From positions 2,929,584 to 2,993,583 of the forward strand of contig NC_031478.1 of assembly GCF_000006565.2 (NCBI RefSeq): DNA of 64,000 nucleotides. The letters run 5' to 3'. Below, one piece after another: positions 38,271-50,600 of the stretch (position 1 is the stretch's first letter; every line of letters starts with the position of its first letter). Source of the DNA: Toxoplasma gondii ME49 (Eukaryota; Apicomplexa; Conoidasida; Eucoccidiorida; Sarcocystidae). The notes under the pieces were generated by a model that was not told the origin of the DNA, did not search any database, and worked only from the letters and a program-made list of their open reading frames with translations. A program made the position numbers and the translations under genes.

Positions 38271-41200
38271 TGTGAAAGATGGGTTGTGATGACTTCGCAG
38301 ACCTGTTCACCGGCCTGTCTTACGGCCCTAAAAAGTGGGAAGCTGGGCAGTTTCTAATCCACCCGCAGAAAAATCTTTGGCCGTTCCACTCCAGCTCTCA
38401 CGTCCAGAAAATTCAAACGTTACGAAGAGAAACTTTCGGTGACGACGGCAGTGAAGAGGGAGACTTGGTAAGGGATTAGACGAAGCAAAATAACGATTTG
38501 TCTGCGTAGACTAAAAACGCCGAGTGCTGCGCGGACAGGAGGGAGAAGAGCCAGGTGAACGGGGGTGATCCCGTCTTCAAACAAGCAGACGCGAGTGTCT
38601 GGTACAGATATGGTCTGCTACGAAGACACTGTAAGGTAAAAAACACATCCTGGCAGGTTGTCGCACTGCCCGACCGGACCCTGCAGGTTACGCGAAGGAC
38701 TCCGCTGTAAGTGCGGTGGTTGAACAAATCCGTCCAATTGGTTCACGAAGTTTGGATCTTTCCCAGTGCGGGCAAAAAAAGGCGCATTCAGTTGATGCAT
38801 GGAAAGACCGAGGAGAGTCCAGAGAAAGATGAGCGAGGAAAAAAGGACAAAGACGACGGGTCCCGATGCCCTGGAAGGAGTGCATGCGCACGTCAGGATC
38901 CCGGAGACCTGCTGCAACAAAATGACAGCATCCCCGATTCACTTAACGGAAGACGACGGGAATACTGGTTTCAATGTTTGTGGTTCCAAACAGGCCGCCT
39001 TTTCCCTTCTACTCACAAGCAGCGTCCAGAAAACGCATTCCGCGGCGCGGCACGCGTTTGCGTCTTGCTTTTCCTTTTTGGGGGCAGGGAATCCCTGAGC
39101 CCGGCAAGTCAGCAAACGACCTTCCCACTGCATGCACGGGAAAAAGCCAGAGTGGCACGGCCGTCACAGAGCAGTCCCAGTTAGCTGGGGTAGATAGATT
39201 CTGAGACAAAAGGAGTCCTCTCGAAAAGTTAGTTGACTGGTGATATTATTGGAGACTCACTGCCGAGGTCTGTTTGGGCGCGTCCATCTCAGACAGACAC
39301 GGGTCCGAGAATCCAGGTCAGTCGAACGCGTTGTTGATGCCCTCTCAAACATTGCTACACACACTCTTCTGCTGTTTTTAGGGTTCAAGCGGTGGCAATC
39401 GAGAGTCGCACGTATCTGTATATGTCTGTTAGACCGGTACAGTTCCGCCGCAGTGAAACGTGTGTAGAGCAGCGAAAGGCGGGATTGTTCGGCCACACAG
39501 GAAGCCTTTCGGATGGGCTCCAACCCGTGCAGCTTTCTTGCCCCTGGGCAGCACCCCAGGTTGCAACGTTGCACAATTTCTATCATGTAGTTGCATTGCT
39601 ACTTCCTACCATCTTTGGATGCTGCAGCTGGAAAGCCGACTAGCGTACGATAGGTGGGTCCGCAAACATGCCAGGTGACTAGAGGGCACGTAATGACAGC
39701 TCGCAGGTAGCGTGGCCTCGAATCAGGAATTTCAGCCGGAGAGTCCGCGCTTCCTAAAGGAAGAGCCTCGCTCGAATTCGTGGGTTGTGGAGAACTGTGT
39801 AGTTGGAGATTGGAAAGCCCTTCTCCTGTGAAGAGCGAGAAATGAAACGGTCGAACGCATATGTCGCTCTCATCACATTGCAAATGTGAGGCCTCTTCGG
39901 TTCCAGGTAGAGCGAGTCAGTTGCAGATACAAGTGTGGTGCCAATCGCCTGTTCAGTCTTTGAAACTGTCGACGCAGCGTAAGTAATCTTGTTCGTACAG
40001 CGTACGCCTCCACCGCTGCAAGGGTGCAGAAGTGAAGTCGGGTAACACTATTCGTCCCCGGGGCTTGCCCTTGATCCTGGAATTTTCATGCACCGCTTAA
40101 AAATGGAATCAGCTGGGCGCCCACGGACCGCATTCATGAAGTTTTCGAGAGACTTCCTTTGCAAGGCTCCCCGCTGGAGTAACACCATGATGACAGCTGG
40201 GTGATTCCTTGGCTTTCACATTTGCATAGTTGTATATCAATCCGTGCATCACATGGAGGGGGATACTGCCACACATATTTCCCACGCTTTTAACTTGGTG
40301 GTCCGCACCGCAGTTGTAGCCTCTCGAACTTGTAACCTGGCTGCCCTGAAACGGATTTGTCCTGGAGGCCTTTCACGAGGCACACAGCCACCATAAAAGG
40401 GACTTTGTAGTTCTTTCAACGAGATGACTCTCCTCAGACGGCTGGTGATACGGTAAAGGGGAGAGGGCACAGTCTGGACAACTCAAACGGCCTGGTCAGC
40501 CGCAGTGCTTTAGTTGACTAGAACTTGTCCCTGTCCGAGCGCTCGTCAGGTACAAAGGGGGCAAGTGACACAGCGGCCCGCAGCCCCTTTGAGCTCACTG
40601 AAGACGAAGCGTCTTGTGTGTCGCTACGGAACGAAGATAGAAAGGACTCCAACCGGTACATTTGGTGGCCGGTTTCCGATGGCGCTTTGGAGTCTTCCAT
40701 ATCCAAGAACCTTAGGAAGGTACAACACCGCACAGGAAAAAAGTACTTTGCGTCGAACGTTGCCCACAGCATTCTAATTGTGAGTTTTTCTTTCGCTCAT
40801 CTACGGTTTTTGTCTAGTTGACGGTGTACCCATACGCGCCACAGGCAACCGGAGCTGGCTTTCATTGATCTCCTCTTTGCAGCACCCTGGTCCTGTGGAA
40901 GGCTGGAGGGTTTGTAGTCATACGACGTTTTGAGTCGCAGGCGAGTGCCCCTAGAAGGCAAAAGCTTTGAATATCTTTATTTTGGTGATCGCGCGCGTGT
41001 GGTTGGTGCGATGGAAGAGTTTACCGCCTCGCCCTGCTTTGGTGTGTCTGCCCTTTTCTTGCTATCACACATGTGAACTACGAACCACACATGTTTCAAG
41101 TGTAAACGGATTCCTGCCCAGCTGCGTACCAATACGATGCTTATCATGCTCGCTCCACAGATCTGCGCTGACATGCCGAAAAAACCTCTGGCACCTCAAC

Positions 41201-42326
41201 AACCTTTCGGCGCTGTAAGCATAACGACATCTCGATATTTTGCTCAGTTGGCTCGCCTCCGTTGCGGAGGTCTGAGTTGTTCCAAAACCCCCAGAATAGT
41301 CACTGGAACGTCGAGCTATTTTGCAGTTGAAGAAGAATACAAAGGCGTATGCGCGTTTCATCTGCCCGTTCTGACGGTTGAGACAGATTCAAATGTACCA
41401 CATACAGGACGCTCATTCGTTGGAAGGAACAGTGAGACCGCATACCATTTTCAGTATGAATGCCTGGGCGACGGCATACTTTCACAGAACGTTCCGGGTG
41501 AGTAAGAGCGGTGGTATGCTGTGTCAACAGGTTGTGCAGACGCAAAATAGTGGCGACATAACAGCCGCCCGAGGGCATCATACGTTTTCCTGCCCCTGAG
41601 CCACGGACTCTCACCGGAAAAGTGCAGTCGATCTTCAGCCGATTCTGGACGAGCCACGCAAGAATCTCCGGTTGCGCGACGGCTATGAATGAAAACAAAT
41701 AATGGTAGTGTGAAGCCCGGCATACTCTTCTCAAAAGGATTTGCGAGGTTGTGACGGTCAAGGTGTTTTCTTTCAACGGGCGGAACCTTAACATGTACGA
41801 ACGCATCCGAAACAAGTCGAAAAGGAACCACAAGATGACAGCCGGAGCATTATTATTATTATCTTTGGTCTTCGAGTGCTACGGGCGCCTCCTGTCGTTC
41901 TGAGCAAATTCACCACGCAAATCGTGGGTATCGTGGAAGGCTCTGCGTTATCGTCCGATGAACCGAGAGCTTGACGCCTGACTGACATTGTGGTGGGTTC
42001 CATCTAACCTTGTTCCCCGAACAGTATCTCTGTTGTTACACATTATCTCCTCAGTCAATCTGAACGAAGCAGTTCGACAGCATTCTCGAGCTACTCGGCT
42101 ATGCTTGGACTACACAAGCAACCGGCCCAACAGCAGAATAAACAAGACACGCATGCAGTAACGCTGGGCACAGCGCAACCGAGTTTTCTGTGGACCGCTG
42201 TTGGCTCCGCTGCCACGAAGCTTTCACTTTTCTATTTGTTTGTGCTTCGGATTGGGGTCACTCTCATTTAGGGCAGATCATAGCCGCGGCCCCTCTCGCC
42301 GCTATGCTGGTTTTCCCGTTGCTGCC
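38271..42326. other. Divergent spacer between SF3B4 and DUF819 genes, with unconnected exon-like segments
   Basis: The stretch must contain the promoters of the two flanking genes, which point apart. At 4 kb it is long enough for a further gene. Protein-like plus-strand segments with splice-like borders occur at 39382-39559, 39707-39830, 40522-40779 with 40883-40933 (listed separately) and 41137-41497; they do not all join in phase. A minus-strand segment at about 41612-41683 (AVAQPEILAWLVQNRLK) has an acceptor and a GTGAGA donor. A short ATT repeat lies at 41849-41862. In the frame of the DUF819 gene, sequence upstream of its ATG stays open to about 42201 but has no ATG. Confidence 0.4.
40522..40933 (+). 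CDS. Candidate last two exons of an unrecognised gene
   Basis: An 86-codon exon (40522-40779) lies between acceptor TTGACTAG and donor ATT|GTGAGT. It continues in phase into 40883-40933 after the strong acceptor TCCTCTTTGCAG and stops at TGA. The encoded segment is mixed polar and globular (SPFELTEDEASCVSLRNED, then NRYIWWPVSDGALESS) and ends HPGPVEGWRVCSHTTF. No family is recognised and the 5' exons are not found. An alternative is that 40779 splices instead to 41161, also in phase 0, giving a longer product (ICADMPKKPLAPQQPFGAV...). Confidence 0.28.
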
Positions 42327-45300
42327 ATGGCGGACTCTCTGGCGTTGCGGGTGTCTCCTGTCTCCTCGGAGAGGCCCCCACTGCCACGAGGAAGCGCAGA
42401 CGATGTGTCTTGCTACTTTCTTCGGTTGACGGGCGAGCCGACGCCTCCCGAACCGTGGCAAGAATCATCAACTCTGCAGGTGACTTTTATTCTTGTCACT
42501 ATAGCATGTGTCGCGGAGATCATGGCCCGGCAAACCCGGATCGGGGCTGCCTTGTCAAGCTCTCTAACCGCCTTCTTGACCGCTGCCACCATCAGCAATG
42601 CGTTTCCCTGGCTTCTTCCCACGCAGTCACCGGTTTATGACGCTGCGTGGCACCTTCTTGTGCCACTTATTCTCGTTCTTCTTGTCACTAGCGTCGTCCT
42701 AGACACCTCAGCGAGGACTTGTCAGGAAGCGGGGGATCCACGGACCCCAGCGTGCGGGACTTCGCACGAAGAATATCCCCAAAACAGTGTCGCTGTCACG
42801 TCTTGGCTAGATGAGCACGTGGCCACGGGCTGCATGCACACTCGTTCCTCATCCTCGAGCGCGGCCAATCGCGCCTGCTTTTTGCACCAGGCTCCTTCCG
42901 TCGTGCGTTCTTCGGGATCGGGCGCTTCTCCCTCTCAATCCGTCTCTCTGCCACCGCCGTTGTCTCTTGGAAGCGGCGGTAGTGGCACAACCGAGACAAA
43001 AACGGGGGCTGCGCGGCGCTTTCACACGGTTGGTGTGGCATTTGTGCTGGGAGCGGTGGCTACAATCCTTAGCGTCTTTGGCACGTACCACCTCACCATT
43101 CATGTTATATCGTCGTATGCCTGGTGCCTCGGCGTGTCTTACGTAACGCATCGCATTGCCGCAATGTGCGCAGCCTGCGTTGCAGCGACATACATTGGAG
43201 GAAGCATCAATTTTTACGCCGTCGCCAAGACTTTAGGCGTCCCTGGCCATATCGTAGGTAAGCCTCGTGGGTCTCCTAATGTGATCTGTTGAATGTTTTT
43301 TCTCATTCTAGCTCATGTCTCTCGCGCTTGGCTGATTTGATAAGACAGAGGGAAGAAGGGGAAACGACACATGACACAGAAGAAGCAAACTGAGTAACCT
43401 TCGGAGTAGGCAGCTAGATGGTATCGGATTGAAAAATGTCTTGCGATAAGGTGGTGACTCGGCTTCGGATGCATCGCCTTGTACACCCATATAGTGTCCT
43501 AATGACACGTTGTGCATGCAAGTGGGCCTCCACTGTATGGTTGCTGCGTACGATTCACCAAGCGACGGGCCGCAAATTCAATTATCTTTCCGCACCTAGC
43601 GTCTAGAGGTGCTTGCTGCAGCCACTGAGAAACGCGTTCCATTCATTTGTCTTCTTTACTTTGTCTGCAGGAGGCCTGGGGGCGGCGGATCTGTTTTTGT
43701 CTGGCCTGTACACCGCCATCCTCGCTTTGTTGGCACGTCACTTCCCATGTCTTCACCAGATTTTCCCTGACTGCCTTCCCGGGCCGCTGCACAGGCGCCG
43801 CCCTCACAGAATCGACGCTTCCAAGGAGGATTTTGACGCCGTTCCTCCTTCGACAGTGTCTCTGTCGCTCTCTCAGGCTCACCCTTCGCCGCCTCTTCGA
43901 GTAGCCGGCGTTGTATTTTGTGCTTCATATGCAGCAGCAGTTGTCGCATTGACATACGGGTTGAAACTCACTCTCTCGATAATAACGCCGGTGATTCTGC
44001 AGGGTGCGGACACCTTGGGCGTCTCCCTAGTCGCTTTCGGATGCGCTCAACTCGGGAAAAAAGGCCTCCGGCAGAATCACTATAGAGGATCCGAAACATC
44101 GAGAACGGGACTGGAAGACAGAAAAAATTTCTTCGAACTCGCTGAAGAAGCTACGCGGGTCTCTGGAGACTTTGCCAATACAGCTCAAGCGGTAGGTTCC
44201 CATATCCTGTCTTCAGAGTCTTTTGCTCTCCGCCTTGATTTTTTGCGGGAGTCTGGCTCTTCTCGTCTCCTCAGGTCACTCGCCGCAGTAGCCAGCATCT
44301 GCCAATTCGTGTACAGTGCGATGGCGCGCACCAGTGGCGAATGCGAAGAGTATGTTTGGGATTAGCTCAGCAGTTGGTTCCGACACATGTGGAATGTGTA
44401 GGCAGCCATTCATAACATTACAAGATTTGCAAGAACGCGTTTCCTTTTTGGAAGTATCTGTCTGCGTGGCTAGTCCTCGCACCCTGATTCTGAACGCGCC
44501 TCGCGGCCGCGTTCACCATGCCAACAAGCACTCACGTTTCCTGCCACGTCATAATCTGAGGAATGGAATACACACTCGTGCTTCTGGCTCGGATTTTGGT
44601 TCTGGGAGAAAACAAGGAGACCTCAACATGGAGGTGTCTCCTGACTGCCAATGATGCCACGGGAACGCAGTGCGGGGACGGCAGCTCTGTGCGATAATCT
44701 GCCTCTTGCTTTTCAGCTGCTCTTCGCTGCCATTGGATCGGGCACACGCCTCGCGGATGTCGCCACGATTGGACCTGCGATATTTGGCTTTACGCTAGCA
44801 AGTCTTGTAGGCCATTTGCTTGTCCATTTGATTCTCTGCCAGCTGTTCAACTCCTTTGCGAGGCTGAAAAACCCTTTGTACTCGATCCCGCTGGACGATT
44901 GCCTCGTCGCTAGTGAAGCGAATATTGGCGGCCCTGGCACCGCTGCAACGCTTGCAGGTATTTGGAAAATTCATCTCAGTGTATCAGGATACATGGGAGT
45001 GAAGGGAACACGGTCTTTTGGGCGCATACGGATGCCGCTGATCTGCTTTGTTTGCTGCGTGTTAGTTTTAGTTTGATGTGCCCGATAACACTCAAAAATC
45101 TAAGGAGTGGTGAATGTCTTTCGGCCTTTGTTTTCTCGGGTTGACCCAACAGCTGATCCTTGCGTTTTGGGTCAGGTAGGCACACTCACTCAAGATTAAG
45201 AAGCACGCGTGCGAGAGGAGAGACATGTGGAAGAGGACGTTTGACTCTACATATCCCGAGGACACCCTAAGTAACTTCGCCGGAACAGTGGGATAAGGAC

Positions 45301-45457
45301 AAGGATGCATTGACATTTCTTCTGTGGCTTCCATTCTGCAGGTACGATGCTGCGGCGTCCTGACCTGATTATGCCAGCAGTCGTCTGGGGCACTGTTGGG
45401 TATCTTGTTGCCACTAGCATCGGCATTGAACTTTTCAGCTTCCTGACTGTTTCTTGA
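42327..45457 (+). CDS. DUF819-family multi-pass membrane protein, 602 residues
   Basis: Exons are 42327-43257, 43671-44191, 44717-44957 and 45342-45457; phases agree and the total is 603 codons. The start ATG has a strong context (GCTGCCATGG). Family marks are in order. Helices lie at about 50-66, 74-97 and 106-126. A soluble Ser/Gly/Pro-rich insertion covers about 130-232. Then helices at about 234-262 and 274-290 lead into TYIGGSINFYAVAK (288-301), the typical glycine-rich motif of DUF819, then GGLGAADLF, a second insertion (SRTGLEDRKNFFELAEEAT), AAIGSGTRLADVATIGPAI, EANIGGPGTAATLAG, and a last helix, VVWGTVGYLVATSIGIEL. DUF819 proteins are known from bacteria and plant or algal lineages as presumed integral-membrane transporters of unknown substrate. 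Bacterial members are near 400 residues; the excess here is the two insertions. Subcellular site is not evident. Confidence 0.87.
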
Positions 45458-47645
45458 CAGAATTCTCCAAGTGTGGCTGCACGACTCTGCCGGTTTTGGA
45501 CGTCTGTTTCGCATCTCGCTCCAAAGGCGCATGCAGTGCCGGATACCATCTCAGATACAGGCCCACACTTTTGTGTAAATGCTGGAGGCGTGAAAAACCA
45601 AGACAATCTCAGCCAAGCGGATATCGTGTACAGTTCCTTTTGGCGGAGTCCAATTGGATTCACATGCACGGAGGATGTGATGATCTGGCGCTCAAATCTT
45701 CTTCATAGTCTGCTATGCAGAAGGTGCGTGGTTTCATGCCAACCTGTAATTCTTCCTCTTGTTTTCGTTGGTGCCTGACCACGTCGCATTTTACAGGGAA
45801 AGTTGAAGGCGGTTCGGGATTCATGTGGACAATTCGACTGTTCTTATGAGAATCATGGGCATGTCGCCAGAAGTGACACACCACGCCTCCTTTGTCGTCT
45901 GTTTCGGGGGATTCCCACCAACAACGGGTGAGTTTCTTGGTATAAGAGCTGGTAGCGAGCTTCACAGTTAAGCCTCATGGGACTCTTGAAAACAATCGTT
46001 TCGCTGCCTAGCGTCAAGCTTTTCGGTTCCACGTTTCCTGTTACAGGCATGCGTACCGCCACAGGTACCTGGGAACCGCCTTGAGAGTGTGCGGGGACCT
46101 CGTGCTGGCGAAAATGCGAGCGTGCCACCAGTTAAACCGCTGCTGCTCTAGTTACTTACCTCTTCTCCTTTATGTGGCTGCACCCATTTTGGAGACTATG
46201 GGAATGGGAGGCACTTGTATTGGGTTTCTTGTCCGAGCCGCAAAAGGGGGGTGGAGATAGCCGTAGGCATTGCGAGGAAGTTGTTGGACTCCCTGGTGTA
46301 AGTTGGGACAAAGCAATTACCATGTCATCCATACAGAGCCAGCATGAAAAACAAAAACTTTTCCTCGGCCTCCTACGACTATCATCGCATTATAAGTAGG
46401 TACTGCCTCTGAACAAATGATCTGCGATCCAGAACTGTGTACCTCAAACTGAATTATCTGTGACTTTATAGTATTCATGATACTGAGAATGACCCAAGTA
46501 GTTCTCGCGCTATTACACTCAAAACACAAGGAATCGTGTGATCTACATAGTATAACGGGACAATACAACGAAACCCGCGATAGATAGATTTAGGTGATTG
46601 TATATTACCGGCTAGATACCATGGAGTATTTCATGTTTCTCTTTGGATAAGGATGCTGGATAGACTACAGGTAGTACATAAAATACTGCCCCAACAGCAG
46701 CGGTCAAGCAACAGAAGGGTCGACTTTCAAACAACTCGGTATCAGCGACTCTACCGGTGTGTGCGTTCTCCCCTTTCATAGGGGAGTGTAACACTAGACA
46801 ACGGGGGACGGGATGGGGGCGAAACATGCCTTCTGGTGCTCGGAGAAGGGGTAACATACGATTCCTGCTTGGGCCTCAACTTTCACAGCTAGGCTTCGGC
46901 AACAACGCTATTTACCTCGAGTTTTTGCGATGCGCAGATGGGATAATCCAAACGCATAGGCAGTTATCGAAAACGGATGCACACGAAACGAATGCTTTTT
47001 CGCAAATTCATAATGGGCAGGAAGAGCTGGTAAGCTCGTAGTTGGGACGTGCTCCTTTAAATAGATAATACTCTCCGTTATGGCTACCAAGGGCATCAGG
47101 AATGCCGATTCTCCTTTAAGAAATGTGAAAGATTCGTCTTTTGTTATATTTGTGAGGACGATCCTCGAGCAACTTCGCGGATGCAGCACTTGAACGTTTG
47201 CCCAAAAACATTACAATGAAGGTCTAAATATACGGATCCAGCAAGTCACACCAGACCGTGAATACAAATCACAAACGCCACTGTTACATCAACCCTTTTC
47301 GACGCTGGAGTTGGCCCACTTTCGCATCTCAGCGAAACCACGTGGTGGTGCGGCAAAAAGAAATACACATCCTAGGAATTCTACCCTTGACAAAATCAAG
47401 AATCATTTCTCACTCGAAATGGACAAGACAGTTCCTCTTTAGCCATCATGCTGTAAGTCCGTCAAGGTAACAGTCGCTTCGCTCCTCCGTGAGTAGGAAG
47501 GCATCCAGCGATTCTGCGAGTAGTGGCTGTTCGCTTTCAAGCTGCCTAAGGGGCCCTGAGTACAATCCGATTTTCCCATCTTGCATACGTTCCAATTTAT
47601 CCCACCTTCCACTTTGTTAACGAACAGCGACACTGTCTCGCCTTG
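45458..47645. other. Convergent spacer with two open plus-strand segments
   Basis: This lies between the DUF819 gene end and the giant gene's stop. An acceptor (CTGTTTCTTGACAG) immediately overlaps the DUF819 stop and opens a frame to 45778 (DTISDTGPHFCVNAGGVKN). A second frame after an acceptor near 46047 encodes YLPLLLYVAAPILETMGMGG before a stop at about 46258. Either could be an alternative 3' exon of the DUF819 gene, a small gene, or 3' UTR. Nothing is recognised in 46260-47645. Confidence 0.35.
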
Positions 47646-50600
47646 CTATTCTCGGGTCACATCACGGGAATTGGTCAGGAGTCTCGTACACGCCGACGAT
47701 GACGTTCGTGAGGCCGGAATTCCAGACGTTCGACTGGGGGACACCTCAGGCGCAGCTTTTCTGGTCGACCTCCAGCCGCCACCACTAATGAGTTTAGGCC
47801 TAAATGTGCACTCCTTGTCTGCTTCTTCGAGTCGACGCATCACGTCGTCGTGCTGCTCCTACACGTAGGTAAATTAAGACACTGTAGCCGGTGTCTGCAC
47901 ACTTGCCAACGTAACCGTCTGAAAATACGTGGAGTATACTTAGCCTCACATCGATAGCGACTCTTTCAGGAACACCTCAAAAAACGGCAAGAACTTTGAG
48001 CCTGGATGTCAAGCCACCCACCGGCTTACTTTTCCTCCTTACAACTGCCAAGTTACGGCAATTTTGACTGTTCTAAGTACTCGAGCCGTACGGACAACTA
48101 GCTCCTTGTTAGCATGCAAACTCAACTGCAACATCAAACTCCTCATGCCCGTCACAGATGCCCAGAAAATGACGCTTTATGACTTACAGTCTCATTCATC
48201 TTAATGGGTGCACAGTTCTCTGAACATTCAGTCCAATATGACCTTAACATTGCTCGCGGGCGCAACGTCCCCGTGAAACAGCTTCTCTATGACTGTCCTT
48301 GCTCAAACGACGCAGATACAACCCCGATCCATACATTTCGAAAGGAAACGTTTTTCCAAATAGGTACGTTTTCCAGTGAAGTTGCTGAATATCCACTTAC
48401 CTTGCGCCGACGCTCTCCATAGTTTTCAAAGGTGGTGATTTGGTCGTCAGGCTCCTGAATGCACAACCCGGTGTCTCGGTGCTTTGAGTGTGCTGTGATA
48501 GCCAGCACACCCGATTGGTTCGGCGGAATGAAATACACGTTTCCTGCACCTAAGGGTACACCTGCAGCCAACACGAAGACACCGAGAACTCGCGAATAGG
48601 AAAACGCATCGGTGATGCATCCACCAGCTGCAGCAGCTGATACAGCAGTAACGACTGCCACGAGGGATTCCGGCCAAGGGCTCCCTCGTCGCACGCTCGC
48701 ACCAGCCAGACTCTAGAGGCACTCTGAAATTGAAGGACTTCGCTTTATCGGCCTACTTTACGAAGTCTCAGACACACGCTATTCATCTGATGACATAAAA
48801 AAACGGAAGGCGACTGAAGACAAGTGCCCTTAAATCGTCGCTCGATGGCAGGAGTAACTAGGCGGTTCTTACCCGAGACATCTATAGTGCTGAAAATGGT
48901 CTGCAGTTTCTCCGCAATGGTCTCTCCTGTTTGTGGAACGACTATCGGCCTTGGAGCACCGTCGTTGTCCGAGCGGAAAACATGCAATGGCCCTCGAGGG
49001 TCGGGGACACCTCCGTCCGGCTGCGTTAGGTCCACGAGGATGATGGTTGACAGATCCTGGGCAGCGTCGCCGTACTCCTTCGCAGGCGGTTTCCAAACCA
49101 CTCTCCCGTTCCAAGTCCCCTCAAAATCAGACAAATTCAAACCTGGGGAGGTTACGCTTGGTCCTCCTTGGCCTGAGGAATCAAATGAAAGAAACCCTGG
49201 GATCAGCTGTAGCGGAACGTCCTCTCTCTGGCGATCGCGCGGGACCGGCGACCCTCCATAATCGCTCGAACGCATGAGAGACGTTTTGCCAAAACGCTGC
49301 CGGCGTTCGCCGTGCGGTGATCCCGGTGGCGGCGAGACATAGCCATGACGCCCTGAACTGTCAGATTGAGCCAAATGACCCACGTGGCCAACCTCCCTGC
49401 CTCGAATTTTCCCTCTCGTGATGTGTATCGTTCCTCTTGGCTGCGGGAAGTCCCCCATAGGACCCGCCGAGACAAGCAATTGACGATCTCGTTCATCCGT
49501 CGCTTTTGCAGTATCGACGAACGAATTAAAGAATGCAGAGGCTGTGAGTTCCACAGACGCCTTCCCAGCTTGTTTAACTCGTGAGGCACCTGAATTCTCT
49601 TGCGATTCCTTTGCCAACTTTTCCAAATGTTTCGGCCAGTACAACACACCCTTCCAGACACCTGAAAATGCCGCCTGCACCCACACGGCACGCATCCCCT
49701 TCGCGAGCATATCCGTGTCATCTTCGAAAGAAACCGTTTCTACCTCTTCGAGATCACCACTTTCATTTTGAAGGTCGGTAACGTCGGCAGCAGCGTCATC
49801 CACACCGGCGTCATATGCATGTTCAGGAATTGACTCAACATCCTCTGCTTGAGGAAACGTCTGTTCAGTGTGTGAGTCAGCTGAGAGTGGTTCTTCAACG
49901 GCCTGCTCAATTTCGATTTGTTGCACCACTGGTGATGGTGAATGAGAATATCGCACTACTGCATGCTCTTTCGCTGGTGGAACCTTCGCCCGAGGAATCT
50001 GTGAGAGGGGGGGTGTTGCCGCCTTCTTTGGAGTCACTGCCGCCACGGGACTTACTGGCAGTTCCTTGGCAGTTGTGGCATCCACAGTCATGTCATCAGT
50101 TTCCCCACTCGATAGAGCCTCTGGTGGTGGTGCCACGGCTTCCGCAGGAGTCGCTGACGACTCCATGGCTCTTGCGTCTTTTACAACCGTGCCATCAACT
50201 TCCCCAGTCGAAACGCCCTCCGGAGTTTGAGCATTCGGAGTTGCTGACAAGTCCTTGGCAGTTTTTTCTTCCGTCACAGTGCCACCAGATGCCTTACTCA
50301 GTGGGGCTTTCGGTTTTGGTGCCACTGCTTTCAAACGAGTCACTGACGACCCGTTGGCAGGTGTGGTTTCTACCGCCGCACCAGCAGGCTTCCCGCCCGG
50401 TGGGTTCTTTGTTTTCGGAACCACTGTCGTGGGAGCAATCATTGACGATTCCTGGGCTCGTCGGTTCTCTACCCCAGAGACATCAGGCGCCGGACTCAGA
50501 GGAGCTTGCGGACGATCCTGGGCTTCGGATGACTCCTGAGGCGACTTCGGCGTCGGCATCGCTGACACAGGTGCCGTGCGTGCAGCATCAGGAGATTTGC

